Shown: positions 1 to 7,080 of the stretch, one piece after another
Layout: the number at the start of each line of letters is the position of its first letter
Position numbering within the stretch: position 1 is the first letter of the stretch
Source of the DNA: Flavobacteriales bacterium
Lineage (GTDB): Bacteria > Bacteroidota > Bacteroidia > Flavobacteriales > Flavobacteriaceae
DNA length: 10,296 nucleotides
Reading direction: 5' to 3'
NCBI GenBank assembly: GCA_003229235.1
Contig: QIIH01000008.1
Location: 1 to 10,296, forward strand
Notes under the pieces: generated by a model
The model's database searches: none
The model's input: only the letters and a program-made list of their open reading frames with translations
Told to the model about the DNA's origin: nothing
Program-made: the position numbers and the translations under genes

Positions 1-931
1 CCAAATTCTGTGGGTTCGTTCAAAAATATATAATGTTCAACATTTTTATCAAAAAGATGGATTTTACTGGTCTTGATTAAACTATGGTATTTTCCGGCAT
101 TGTTTTTAACTGGTGCTACCAAATCTCCTTTTCCCGCTACAATAAAAATCGGTGCAGTAATTTTGTCCGTCTGCTCCTTGGAATGAAATCCAAATCCGAT
201 TGCTGGTGCCATCACGAAAAACGCCTTAATTCTATCATCTTTTACGTGATTTTTGTACTTATTGTATGATGAAACGATAAGGCTCTATCATTTTCAAAAT
301 CTATAATTTCGTCCGTTTTGGGAAATTCGGCAGGCATTTTCCTGTCCTCTGCTTTTTCGTTTTCCCTTATAGTTCTGTCCACATAACCACCTGCCAATGC
401 AATACTGGTATAGCCTCCCAAAGAAAAACCAACTCCTCCAATTCTTGAGGTATCTATTTTGGTTCCGATTTCTTCGTTTTTTAGGACTTGCGTTAGGACG
501 TATTGAACGTCAATCGCTCTTTCCCACCATTTTACAAATTCCCTCGGTATTTTGTTGAAAGTAGAATTCCCGTAGTGGTCGAGTGAAACAACAACGTAAC
601 CTTCTTTCACCATTTTTTCTATGAACCAAGTCAACGAAAACCTGTTACCTCCAGTTCCGTGCGAAATTATTAACAAAGGGAATTTTTTATTCGGAATAGT
701 TGCGTTCGGAATTGTTTCTATGGTTTTGAAAAGTTCTTTTTGGTTTTTTTTCGATTCTTTTTTGGTCAAAATGTCCGTAGTTGGATACCATATTTCAGTC
801 GGCAATGGTCGATTTCTAGATTCATCTACAAATGTTACTGATTTTTGACCTATTCTAAAGGTTTTCTCTTTCTGCTGGTTGCAAGAAAGAAATAAGAATA
901 TTGCGATTAAAATTATCGATGTGTTTTTCAT
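1..931 (-). pseudogene. Frameshifted alpha/beta-hydrolase lipoprotein (PAF-acetylhydrolase/dienelactone-hydrolase-like), cut by window edge
   Basis: The first reading frame (931 down to a TAA at 244-242) gives 229 residues. It starts with a lipoprotein signal peptide ending in FLSC (lipidated Cys17), so the product should be membrane-anchored and exported. HGTGG (from His91) is the likely oxyanion region, and GFSLGG holds the nucleophile Ser170. The frame then stops, but from 242 down to 1 another minus frame continues the same fold: KDDRIKAFFVMAPAIG, then IFIVAGKGDLVAP with the likely catalytic Asp, then DKNVEHYIFLN with the likely catalytic His. The truncated product would therefore lack two of three catalytic residues. 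One extra A in the A5 run (T5 at 250-254 on the plus strand) would read TKNHVKDDRIK and restore one frame. The substrate is unknown; family members cleave ester bonds. The lesion is either a real single-base deletion or a homopolymer sequencing error. The 3' end lies outside the window. Confidence 0.85.
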
Positions 932-988
932 TTATTGTTTTTAGTATAAAGACAATCGAAAAAATTAATTGTTACAATGTTTATTTAA

Positions 989-1016
989 ATTATAGCTAAC
1001 TAGTAAACAGTGTCAA
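989..1016 (-). promoter_or_regulatory. Sigma70-like promoter upstream of the hydrolase
   Basis: On the minus strand TTGACA (1016-1011) and TATAAT (994-989) are separated by 16 nt. Both hexamers match the classical bacterial consensus exactly. Transcription would begin near 982, leaving a leader of about 50 nt before the start codon at 931. This is not the usual Bacteroidota form (TTG...TAnnTTTG), and I found no good TAnnTTTG element closer to the gene. Whether the host RNA polymerase uses it is inference. Confidence 0.45.
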
Positions 1017-1077
1017 GTATTTAGTAAAACAACTACTTTAATAATGTTGATGCGTTTATTTGAGTAAATGTTGAAAC

Positions 1078-1222
1078 GTTGATTTGTTTAACTGTTTAGT
1101 CGAAAAAGTGTATAGGACTTAGGGGCTAGTAACTAGGAGCTAGTATTCAGGAATTAGAACTTAGGAATCAGAAATCTTAATATGTTGATTTGTTTAAATG
1201 TTTAAATGTTTAATCGATTAAA
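1078..1222. repeat. Short direct repeats and palindrome flanking the 14-nt array
   Basis: The 14-mer GTTGATTTGTTTAA occurs exactly at 1078-1091 and 1184-1197, on either side of the 14-nt array. Each copy is followed by a near-identical 12-mer: CTGTTTAGTCGA at 1092-1103 and ATGTTTAATCGA at 1206-1217. In the right copy an 8-nt unit GTTTAAAT is tandemly repeated at 1192-1199 and 1200-1207 and begins again at 1208. The right copy ends in a perfect 14-bp palindrome TTTAATCGATTAAA at 1209-1222. The rest of 932-1260 is AT-rich with no ORF that I would call. Confidence 0.6.
1110..1179. repeat. Degenerate 14-nt tandem repeat
   Basis: Four consecutive 14-nt units can be laid out: 1110-1123 GTATAGGACTTAGG, 1124-1137 GGCTAGTAACTAGG, 1138-1151 AGCTAGTATTCAGG and 1152-1165 AATTAGAACTTAGG. 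A poorer fifth unit follows at 1166-1179. All four share TAG at positions 4-6, A at position 8 and AGG at positions 12-14, and they differ elsewhere. The block is non-coding and lies between the TPR-like gene and the hydrolase. It resembles an old, mutated minisatellite. No function can be read from it. Confidence 0.6.
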
Positions 1223-1260
1223 GAATAGTCAATAATCAATAGAAAATAATCAATTGTAGA

Positions 1261-1818
1261 CTAGCGTCTGCGTACCCCTTTAGTGTATTGCATTTTTTGT
1301 GGTCCGCCTTTCTTCATTTGCTGCTGCATCATTTTAATTTGTTCGGCTAACATGCTGTGTTTGTCCAGTTTTTTGGCTTCTGTAAGCAATTGTTGAGCTT
1401 CCATGCGACGATTCTTTTGCAAAGCAAAGCCTGCAAGATTCATTTTTGCAATGGCAAGATCGGTATTCGTAGACAAGCCTAGCGAAATAGCAGTTTTAAA
1501 GAATTTTTCTGAAGCCCGCAAATCTGTTTGTGAAACCATTAAGCCATTTAGGTAGTTGTAGTAGCCTTGTTGTTTCCGTACCAATGCACTTTGCGGGTTT
1601 TTAATTCTGTCAAGCCATTTTTTAGCACCTGGGAAATCTTGCTTTCGCAATCTTAAAAATGCTAATAAAATGATTTCATTTTTAAAGTATAAGAAAACAA
1701 ATATCGCTGCTAAAAAGATAAACATGATACCGTTTCCGATAAAGCCTTCGTAGAACTGCCAGCCAGCTACAGAGAGAATTCCAATGGCTATTACCAATTT
1801 TATATATTTATTAAACAT
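1261..1818 (-). CDS. Two-helix membrane protein with TPR-like cytosolic tail
   Basis: This is a 185-residue protein ending in TAG. Residues about 7-24 and 30-47 are hydrophobic and look like a pair of transmembrane helices. The remainder is hydrophilic and alpha-helical. It contains TPR-like patterns, such as the stretch around YYNYLNGLMVS (about 87-97) and a second one in roughly 120-152 (LAIAKMNLAGFALQKNRR...AQQLLTEAKKLD). The C-terminus is rich in Met, Gln, Lys and Arg and ends GVRRR. TPR folds mediate protein-protein contacts, so a membrane-tethered scaffold is a reasonable inference, but I do not recognise a specific family or partner. The start at 1818 sits about 25 nt below a perfect -7 element, giving a short leader. 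The gene is transcribed divergently from rpmH. No terminator was recognised after it. Confidence 0.8.
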   Translation of the reverse strand: MFNKYIKLVIAIGILSVAGWQFYEGFIGNGIMFIFLAAIFVFLYFKNEIILLAFLRLRKQDFPGAKKWLDRIKNPQSALVRKQQGYYNYLNGLMVSQTDLRASEKFFKTAISLGLSTNTDLAIAKMNLAGFALQKNRRMEAQQLLTEAKKLDKHSMLAEQIKMMQQQMKKGGPQKMQYTKGVRRR

Positions 1819-1843
1819 AATGAGTCTCTTTTTTGAGGGGCTT

Positions 1844-1851
1844 CAAAGGTA
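1844..1851 (-). promoter_or_regulatory. Bacteroidota -7 element for the TPR-like gene
   Basis: The minus strand reads TACCTTTG from 1851 to 1844, a perfect match to the TAnnTTTG consensus. It lies 25 nt upstream of the ATG, so transcription should start near 1839. No clear TTG is present at the expected -33 spacing. Confidence 0.55.
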
Positions 1852-1885
1852 TAAAAAACATTCCGAAATTATTTAATAGTAGTGT

Positions 1886-1915
1886 TTGTGAAAGAAAAAA
1901 ATGATTGTATATTTG
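1886..1915 (+). promoter_or_regulatory. rpmH promoter (TTG-N19-TAnnTTTG)
   Basis: TTG at 1886-1888 and TATATTTG at 1908-1915 are separated by 19 nt. This is the textbook Bacteroidota primary-sigma promoter architecture. The predicted start near 1920 gives rpmH a leader of about 108 nt. The promoter is back-to-back with that of the minus-strand TPR-like gene. Confidence 0.75.
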
Positions 1916-1932
1916 CACCCGCCTGAGTAAAA

Positions 1933-1989
1933 GATTCTTATTGCATTAAGAGGAATCGCAAATTAGGTAAACTCTTGAAAAGAGTTTGT
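1933..1989 (+). promoter_or_regulatory. Structured rpmH 5' leader with two hairpins
   Basis: Hairpin 1 (1933-1957) pairs TCTTA (1936-1940) with TAAGA (1947-1951) around a 6-nt loop. It is extended by GAT/ATC across a 3-nt bulge. Hairpin 2 pairs AAACTCTT (1969-1976) with AAGAGTTT (1980-1987) around a GAA loop, and two G-U pairs extend it to 1967-1989. Neither has a following U-tract, so these are not intrinsic terminators. A role in autoregulation or mRNA stability is possible but not shown. Confidence 0.4.
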
Positions 1990-2027
1990 AAAAAATATAA
2001 ACAGTAGTACATAAAAGATAAGTAGTA

Positions 2028-2186
2028 ATGAAAAGAACTTTTCAGCCATCCAAAAGAAAGAGACGTAACAAGCATGGTTTTAGAGAACGCATGGCTTCGG
2101 TTAACGGTCGTAAGGTGTTAGCATCTAGGCGTGCCAAAGGCCGTAAGAAATTATCTGTTTCTACTGAACCACGTCACAAGAAATAA
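2028..2186 (+). CDS. rpmH: 50S ribosomal protein L34
   Basis: The 52-residue, very basic protein begins [20 protein letters not shown] and ends STEPRHKK followed by TAA. This is the L34 signature ([31 protein letters not shown]), and the EPRHKK tail is the form seen in Bacteroidota. L34 is a structural protein of the large ribosomal subunit and binds 23S rRNA. The gene is preceded by its own promoter and a structured leader, and is followed within 20 nt by a strong terminator, so it appears to be monocistronic. The neighbours often found with rpmH in other phyla (rnpA, dnaA) are absent. The start is fixed by the conserved N-terminus. No Shine-Dalgarno is evident, which is common in this phylum. 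Confidence 0.98.
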   Translation: MKRTFQPSKRKRRNKHGFRERMASVNGRKVLASRRAKGRKKLSVSTEPRHKK

Positions 2187-2203
2187 TGTTGATAAACTAT
2201 AAT

Positions 2204-2240
2204 AAAAAGGTGTTGTTTTTAAAAGCAGCACCTTTTTTTT
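2204..2240 (+). terminator. Intrinsic terminator after rpmH
   Basis: A 12-bp stem pairs 2204-2215 (AAAAAGGTGTTG) with 2226-2237 (CAGCACCTTTTT), with one G-U pair and a 10-nt loop. T residues continue to 2240. It separates rpmH from carB. The A-rich 5' arm would also let it work on the opposite strand. Confidence 0.9.
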
Positions 2241-2245
2241 ATGCG

Positions 2246-2278
2246 CTATATATAGTATTTTTATTCGATTTTAAAATC
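2246..2278. promoter_or_regulatory. Two palindromes in the carB upstream region
   Basis: The 48-nt gap between the terminator and carB contains CTATATATAG (2246-2255) and GATTTTAAAATC (2267-2278), both perfect palindromes. A weak -7-like TATTTTTA (2256-2263) lies between them, but no TTG is present 19 nt upstream. They could be operators for carB, or chance products of AT-rich sequence. Confidence 0.25.
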
Positions 2279-2288
2279 TAGGGAATCC

Positions 2289-5141
2289 ATGCCAAAAAAC
2301 AAACAAATAAATTCGGTTTTAATTATAGGCTCAGGGCCTATTGTTATTGGTCAAGCGTGTGAATTTGACTATGCAGGGTCTCAGGCTTTGCGATCGTTGA
2401 GAGAAGATGGTATCGAAACCATTTTAATAAATTCTAACCCAGCAACCATCATGACCGACCCTTCTATGGCCGATCATGTTTTCTTGTTACCCTTAACGAC
2501 CAAATCTTTGGTTGAAATATTAAAGAAACATCCACAAATTGATGCTGTTTTACCAACTATGGGAGGGCAAACGGCTTTAAACCTTTGTATCGAAGCAGAT
2601 GAAAAAGGAATTTGGAAAGATTTTGATATTGATCTTATTGGAGTCGATATAGATGCTATTAATATAACAGAAGATCGCGAGCAGTTTAAAAACCTCATGC
2701 ATAAAATTGGCATAGGGATGGCGCCACAAGCAACTGCTACTTCCTTTTTAAAAGGGAAAGAGATTGCACAAGAGTTTGGTTTCCCTCTGGTGATTAGAGC
2801 TTCGTACACCTTGGGAGGAGCAGGTGCATCGTTTGTTTATAAGGCAGAAGAGTTTGAAGAATTACTTAATCGTGGCCTTGAGATTTCGCCTATTCACGAG
2901 GTAATGATCGACAAAGCCCTTATTGGTTGGAAAGAATATGAATTAGAATTGCTGAGAGATAAAAACGACAATGTTGTTATTATCTGTGCAATCGAGAATA
3001 TGGATCCAATGGGAATTCATACAGGAGATTCAATTACGGTTGCCCCGGCTATGACTCTTTCTGATACAACATACCAGAAAATGCGTGATATGGCTATCCA
3101 TATGATGCGAAGCATAGGAGACTTTGCTGGCGGATGTAATGTACAATTTGCTGTAAGCCCAGACGAAGTAGAAGAGATTATCGCAATCGAAATCAATCCA
3201 AGAGTTTCGCGTTCGTCTGCTTTGGCCTCTAAAGCAACAGGTTATCCGATTGCAAAAATTGCTACAAAATTGGCTATTGGATATCATCTTGACGAATTAG
3301 ACAATCAAATTACTAAAACAACTTCGGCTTTATTTGAGCCGACTTTAGACTATGTTATCGTAAAAATTCCTCGTTGGAATTTCGATAAATTCGAAGGTTC
3401 AGACCGTACATTAGGCTTACAGATGAAATCTGTAGGAGAAGTGATGGGAATAGGTCGTTCTTTCCAAGAAGCCTTGCACAAGGCGGCCCAGTCACTAGAA
3501 ATTAAGCGTAACGGCCTTGGTGCCGATGGTAAAGGGTATAAGGATTACGATCAAATAATCTCAAAACTTACCTATGCGAGCTGGGATCGTGTTTTTGTGA
3601 TATACGATGCGATTCAAATGGGAATTCCGCTCAAGCGAATTCACGAAATCACTAAAATTGATATGTGGTTTTTAAAGCAATATGAAGAACTATATCATCT
3701 GGAAAAAGAAATTAGTAATTATACTATCGATACACTTGGTAGAGAGTTACTGCTAGAGGCCAAACAAAAAGGCTATGGCGACAGACAGATTGCTCATATG
3801 GTTGGATGTCTTGAGAGTGAGATATATAACAAACGCGAAGAACTTAATGTTAAGCGTATATATAAACTGGTAGATACTTGTGCGGCCGAGTTTAAAGCAC
3901 AAACACCGTATTACTATTCTACTTTCGAAAATAGTATCGAGGATGCAGCTGGAAATATTACCACACAGAACGACAGCATAGTTTCCGATAAAAAGAAAAT
4001 TATTGTATTGGGTTCTGGCCCAAATCGTATCGGGCAGGGAATTGAGTTCGATTATTGCTGTGTTCATGGGGTATTGGCAGCTGCCGAGGCTGGTTACGAA
4101 ACAATCATGATTAACTGCAATCCAGAGACGGTTTCGACCGATTTTGACGTAGCCGATAAATTATATTTCGAGCCGGTGTTCTGGGAGCATATCTACGATA
4201 TAATCCGTCATGAAAAACCGGTCGGAGTAATTGTTCAACTAGGAGGACAAACGGCTCTTAAACTGGCAGAGAAATTAGATCGCTACGGGATTCGAGTGAT
4301 GGGTACTAGCTATCAAGCGCTCGATTTGGCAGAAGATCGTGGTAGTTTTTCTGCGTTATTAAAGGATATTAACATTCCTTATCCAGAATTTGGAGTTGCC
4401 AAAACAGCCGAACAAGCTCTAGAACTGGCAGATGTGTTAGATTTTCCATTGCTTATTAGACCTTCTTATGTGCTTGGGGGCCAAGGGATGAAGATTGTGA
4501 TTAACAAGCAAGAACTTGAAGAGCATGTTGTAGATTTACTTCAAAGAATGCCAGGCAATCAATTGCTTTTAGATCGTTATTTAGATGGCGCTATAGAGGC
4601 AGAAGCAGATGCTATTTGCGATGGTAAAGATGTGTATATAATAGGTATCATGGAACATATCGAACCCTGCGGAATTCACTCAGGCGATAGCAATGCCACA
4701 CTTCCGCCATTTAATTTGGGCGAATTTGTAATGCAACAGATTAAAGATCACACTCGAAATATTGCTTTGGCGCTAAATACGGTTGGATTGATAAATATTC
4801 AGTTTGCTGTGAAAGACGACACGGTATATATAATTGAAGCCAACCCAAGAGCCTCACGTACTGTTCCTTTTATCGCAAAGGCGTATGGCGAGCCATATGT
4901 AAATTATGCTACTAAAGTTATGATAGGCGACAAAAAAATATCTGATTTTAACTTTAACCCACAGCTCGAAGGTTATGCCATAAAGCAACCTGTATTTTCT
5001 TTTAATAAGTTTCCGAATGTAAACAAGCAATTAGGGCCAGAAATGAAGAGCACAGGGGAGAGCATCCTCTTTATAGACAGCTTAAAAGACGATCAGTTTT
5101 ACGAGCTTTATTCGCGTCGTAAGATGTATTTGAGCAAGTAA
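2289..5141 (+). CDS. carB: Carbamoyl-phosphate synthase large subunit, lacking the MGS-like regulatory domain
   Basis: CarB makes carbamoyl phosphate from bicarbonate, glutamine-derived ammonia and two ATP, feeding pyrimidine and arginine synthesis in the cytosol. It works with CarA, which is not in this window. The protein has 950 residues. The carboxyphosphate half (about 1-400) has GSGPIVIGQACEFDY, IRASYTLGGAG (Arg170, equivalent to E. coli Arg169) and EINPRVSRSSALASKATG. An oligomerisation region follows (about 405-555, ending in VDTCAAEF). The carbamate-phosphorylating half (about 560-940) has GPNRIGQGIEFDYCCVH, IRPSYVLGGQ (Arg724) and EANPRASRTVPF. It then stops after FNKFPNVNKQLGPEMKSTGE and a short basic tail. 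The roughly 140-residue MGS-like domain that binds UMP, IMP and ornithine in the 1073-residue E. coli enzyme is missing. I believe this length is usual in Flavobacteriia. The start matches the conserved N-terminus. A DUF3857 gene follows 3 nt after the stop. Confidence 0.97.
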   Translation: MPKNKQINSVLIIGSGPIVIGQACEFDYAGSQALRSLREDGIETILINSNPATIMTDPSMADHVFLLPLTTKSLVEILKKHPQIDAVLPTMGGQTALNLCIEADEKGIWKDFDIDLIGVDIDAINITEDREQFKNLMHKIGIGMAPQATATSFLKGKEIAQEFGFPLVIRASYTLGGAGASFVYKAEEFEELLNRGLEISPIHEVMIDKALIGWKEYELELLRDKNDNVVIICAIENMDPMGIHTGDSITVAPAMTLSDTTYQKMRDMAIHMMRSIGDFAGGCNVQFAVSPDEVEEIIAIEINPRVSRSSALASKATGYPIAKIATKLAIGYHLDELDNQITKTTSALFEPTLDYVIVKIPRWNFDKFEGSDRTLGLQMKSVGEVMGIGRSFQEALHKAAQSLEIKRNGLGADGKGYKDYDQIISKLTYASWDRVFVIYDAIQMGIPLKRIHEITKIDMWFLKQYEELYHLEKEISNYTIDTLGRELLLEAKQKGYGDRQIAHMVGCLESEIYNKREELNVKRIYKLVDTCAAEFKAQTPYYYSTFENSIEDAAGNITTQNDSIVSDKKKIIVLGSGPNRIGQGIEFDYCCVHGVLAAAEAGYETIMINCNPETVSTDFDVADKLYFEPVFWEHIYDIIRHEKPVGVIVQLGGQTALKLAEKLDRYGIRVMGTSYQALDLAEDRGSFSALLKDINIPYPEFGVAKTAEQALELADVLDFPLLIRPSYVLGGQGMKIVINKQELEEHVVDLLQRMPGNQLLLDRYLDGAIEAEADAICDGKDVYIIGIMEHIEPCGIHSGDSNATLPPFNLGEFVMQQIKDHTRNIALALNTVGLINIQFAVKDDTVYIIEANPRASRTVPFIAKAYGEPYVNYATKVMIGDKKISDFNFNPQLEGYAIKQPVFSFNKFPNVNKQLGPEMKSTGESILFIDSLKDDQFYELYSRRKMYLSK

Positions 5142-5144
5142 TGT

Positions 5145-7073
5145 ATGGTATATAAAATCAAATCTTTTGCTTTAGTACTTCTCTGTTTGTTATTTGTTAA
5201 TACGTCTATAGCACAAAAAAGAATAAGTATTTCGCCTCAGGAACTAGAAAGTGTTTTGGCCTACGAAGACACCTATCCAGAAGAAGACTTAATTATTTAT
5301 TTTAAACGTGTCGAAATTTCATTTGTAAAAAACTCTAAAGGCGTTGGCGTTGTTAAAAAGGAACAACTCACTTTGGTAAGTCTTACAGATTATGCGACTT
5401 TGACTTATCCTGTTGCTTACGATTCTGAGTCTTCGATCAATTCATACCGAGTTTTTGATAAAAATGGCAAAGAAAATCGAACGGTCACAAGATTTTTAAA
5501 AGACGAGTATTTAACACAGGACGACCTTTTTCACACCGATTATAGAATTAAGAGCTACGATTTAACTTTCCCTTTAAAAGGAAGTGCTTTTACAGTAGAA
5601 ACAGAGAAAGAATACGAAGATGTTAAGTATTTTACTTCCCAATATTTATCTACGCCTTATCCAGTTATTTCTGGAGAAATTATTATCAATCAACCAGATT
5701 GGTTAGACTTGTCTATTAAGGAATTTAATTTTGAAGGGGACCAAATTGATGTTAAAATCGAAGCCGCAAGAGTTGGCAAAAAAATTACATATTCATATAA
5801 AGAATTAACACCTGAATACGACGAAAAAAATAGTCTAGGGCCGTCATTTTTGTACCCGCATTTGTTGTTTGTTGCTAATAGTTATACAATTAGAGGTCAA
5901 CAAAACCACTTAATTGCCAACACAGCCGATTTATTTTCTTGGTACTCGAGTTTAGTAAAGCAAGTAGATCAGAACCCTTCGTTTTTTACCGAATTTGTAG
6001 AGAGTCTAATAAAAGATGCATCTACGGACGATGAGCGAATCGAACAAATATATTATTGGGTACAAGACAACATAAGATATATTGCTTTTGAAGATGGTAT
6101 TGCAGGTTTTAAGCCAGATAGCCCTAAAAATGTATTTGACAAAAGATATGGAGACTGCAAAGGAATGGCAATCCTTACGAAAACTATGTTGAAAGCCGCT
6201 GGATACGACGCAAGATTGGCCTGGTTAGGAACGGATAGATTGGCTTATAATTACGATATTCCATCGTTGGCCGTCGATAATCACATGATTTGCGCTTTAG
6301 TTATTGACAATAACACTTATTTTTTAGATGGAACAGAGCGATTTAACCGATTTGGAGATTATGCAGCGCGCATCGCGAACCGTGATGTGCTGATAGAAGA
6401 CGAGAGCATTTCTGGCTATAAAAGACTAGTAATACCTATCAACGAGCGTTCAACCAATATTGATGCTTTTTACTACAATTTACGTATTGAAGATGAAAGA
6501 ATTGTTGGGACAGGTAAGCGAACCATGAAAGGAGAAACTCGAGCATCTTTCCAATATTTGTTCGATGCTACAGGAGCCGATGATCAAGATAAATTACTCC
6601 ATCGGTTTTTGTCTAACGGCAAAAAAAACTCACGTGTTTTTAATGTTATGCCGTTTAACTCTAATAATCGAAACACCGATATAGAAATTGATTTCGAATA
6701 CGAATTATCTAATGCCATATCTGAGTTTGATGCTGTTTACTATGTTGATTTGAATTTTTTAGGTACTCTATTACCTTCTATTGATTCCAAAAGAAAAGTT
6801 CCTTTTGTTTTTCCATATAAAGAACGTCAATTAGTTACCAAACGCTTGCAGATTCCGCAGGGAATGATTTTACAAAAAGTTCCGGAAAATATATCGGACG
6901 AAAACGAAATATTAGAAATTAGTATTAATCACAACTTAGTTGATGGTGTTTTAGAGATTGTTTATTTTGTTCAGATAAAAAATAGAATAATCGCAGTTGA
7001 TGACTTTAATCTTTATAATAAGACAATCGCTTTAATTAAGGAAAATCTCGATCAGCAATTAGAAATTAAATAA
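5145..7073 (+). CDS. Secreted DUF3857/transglutaminase-like protein with intact Cys-His-Asp triad
   Basis: The 642-residue protein has a signal peptide (basic start, hydrophobic LVLLCLLFV, cleavage near SIAQ, about residue 24), so it is exported. Residues about 45-205 form a DUF3857-type beta domain. A transglutaminase-like core (about 290-400) follows, with YYWVQDNIRYIAFEDG leading to RYGDCKGMA. The papain-like triad is visible as Cys338 (GDCKG), His380 (VDNHMICAL) and Asp395 (YFLDGTERF), with normal spacing. The C-terminal part (about 430-642) is beta-rich. Related Bacteroidota proteins are thought to be periplasmic or outer-membrane peptidases or transferases, but the substrate is unknown. 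The start lies 3 nt after the carB stop, which suggests co-transcription and possibly translational coupling. A catalytically degenerate relative follows 7 nt downstream. The domain assignment is firm; the biochemical role is not. Confidence 0.88.
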   Translation: MVYKIKSFALVLLCLLFVNTSIAQKRISISPQELESVLAYEDTYPEEDLIIYFKRVEISFVKNSKGVGVVKKEQLTLVSLTDYATLTYPVAYDSESSINSYRVFDKNGKENRTVTRFLKDEYLTQDDLFHTDYRIKSYDLTFPLKGSAFTVETEKEYEDVKYFTSQYLSTPYPVISGEIIINQPDWLDLSIKEFNFEGDQIDVKIEAARVGKKITYSYKELTPEYDEKNSLGPSFLYPHLLFVANSYTIRGQQNHLIANTADLFSWYSSLVKQVDQNPSFFTEFVESLIKDASTDDERIEQIYYWVQDNIRYIAFEDGIAGFKPDSPKNVFDKRYGDCKGMAILTKTMLKAAGYDARLAWLGTDRLAYNYDIPSLAVDNHMICALVIDNNTYFLDGTERFNRFGDYAARIANRDVLIEDESISGYKRLVIPINERSTNIDAFYYNLRIEDERIVGTGKRTMKGETRASFQYLFDATGADDQDKLLHRFLSNGKKNSRVFNVMPFNSNNRNTDIEIDFEYELSNAISEFDAVYYVDLNFLGTLLPSIDSKRKVPFVFPYKERQLVTKRLQIPQGMILQKVPENISDENEILEISINHNLVDGVLEIVYFVQIKNRIIAVDDFNLYNKTIALIKENLDQQLEIK

Positions 7074-7080
7074 TATACGT

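Noticed and set aside
84..269. 61-codon plus-strand ORF opposite the hydrolase
   Set aside because: It is antisense to the continuation of the hydrolase reading frame, which encodes a recognisable fold there. No promoter or homology was seen.
621..848. 75-codon plus-strand ORF opposite the hydrolase
   Set aside because: Antisense shadow of the conserved hydrolase region containing HGTGG.
1967..1989. Intrinsic terminator or attenuator in the rpmH leader
   Set aside because: The hairpin is followed by GTAAAAAATATA on the plus strand and lacks a U-tract, so it is kept only as a structured leader element.
2474..4067. Three minus-strand ORFs of 85-111 codons inside carB
   Set aside because: All are antisense to highly conserved CarB sequence, and their translations look non-native (many Ser and Cys, no domain).
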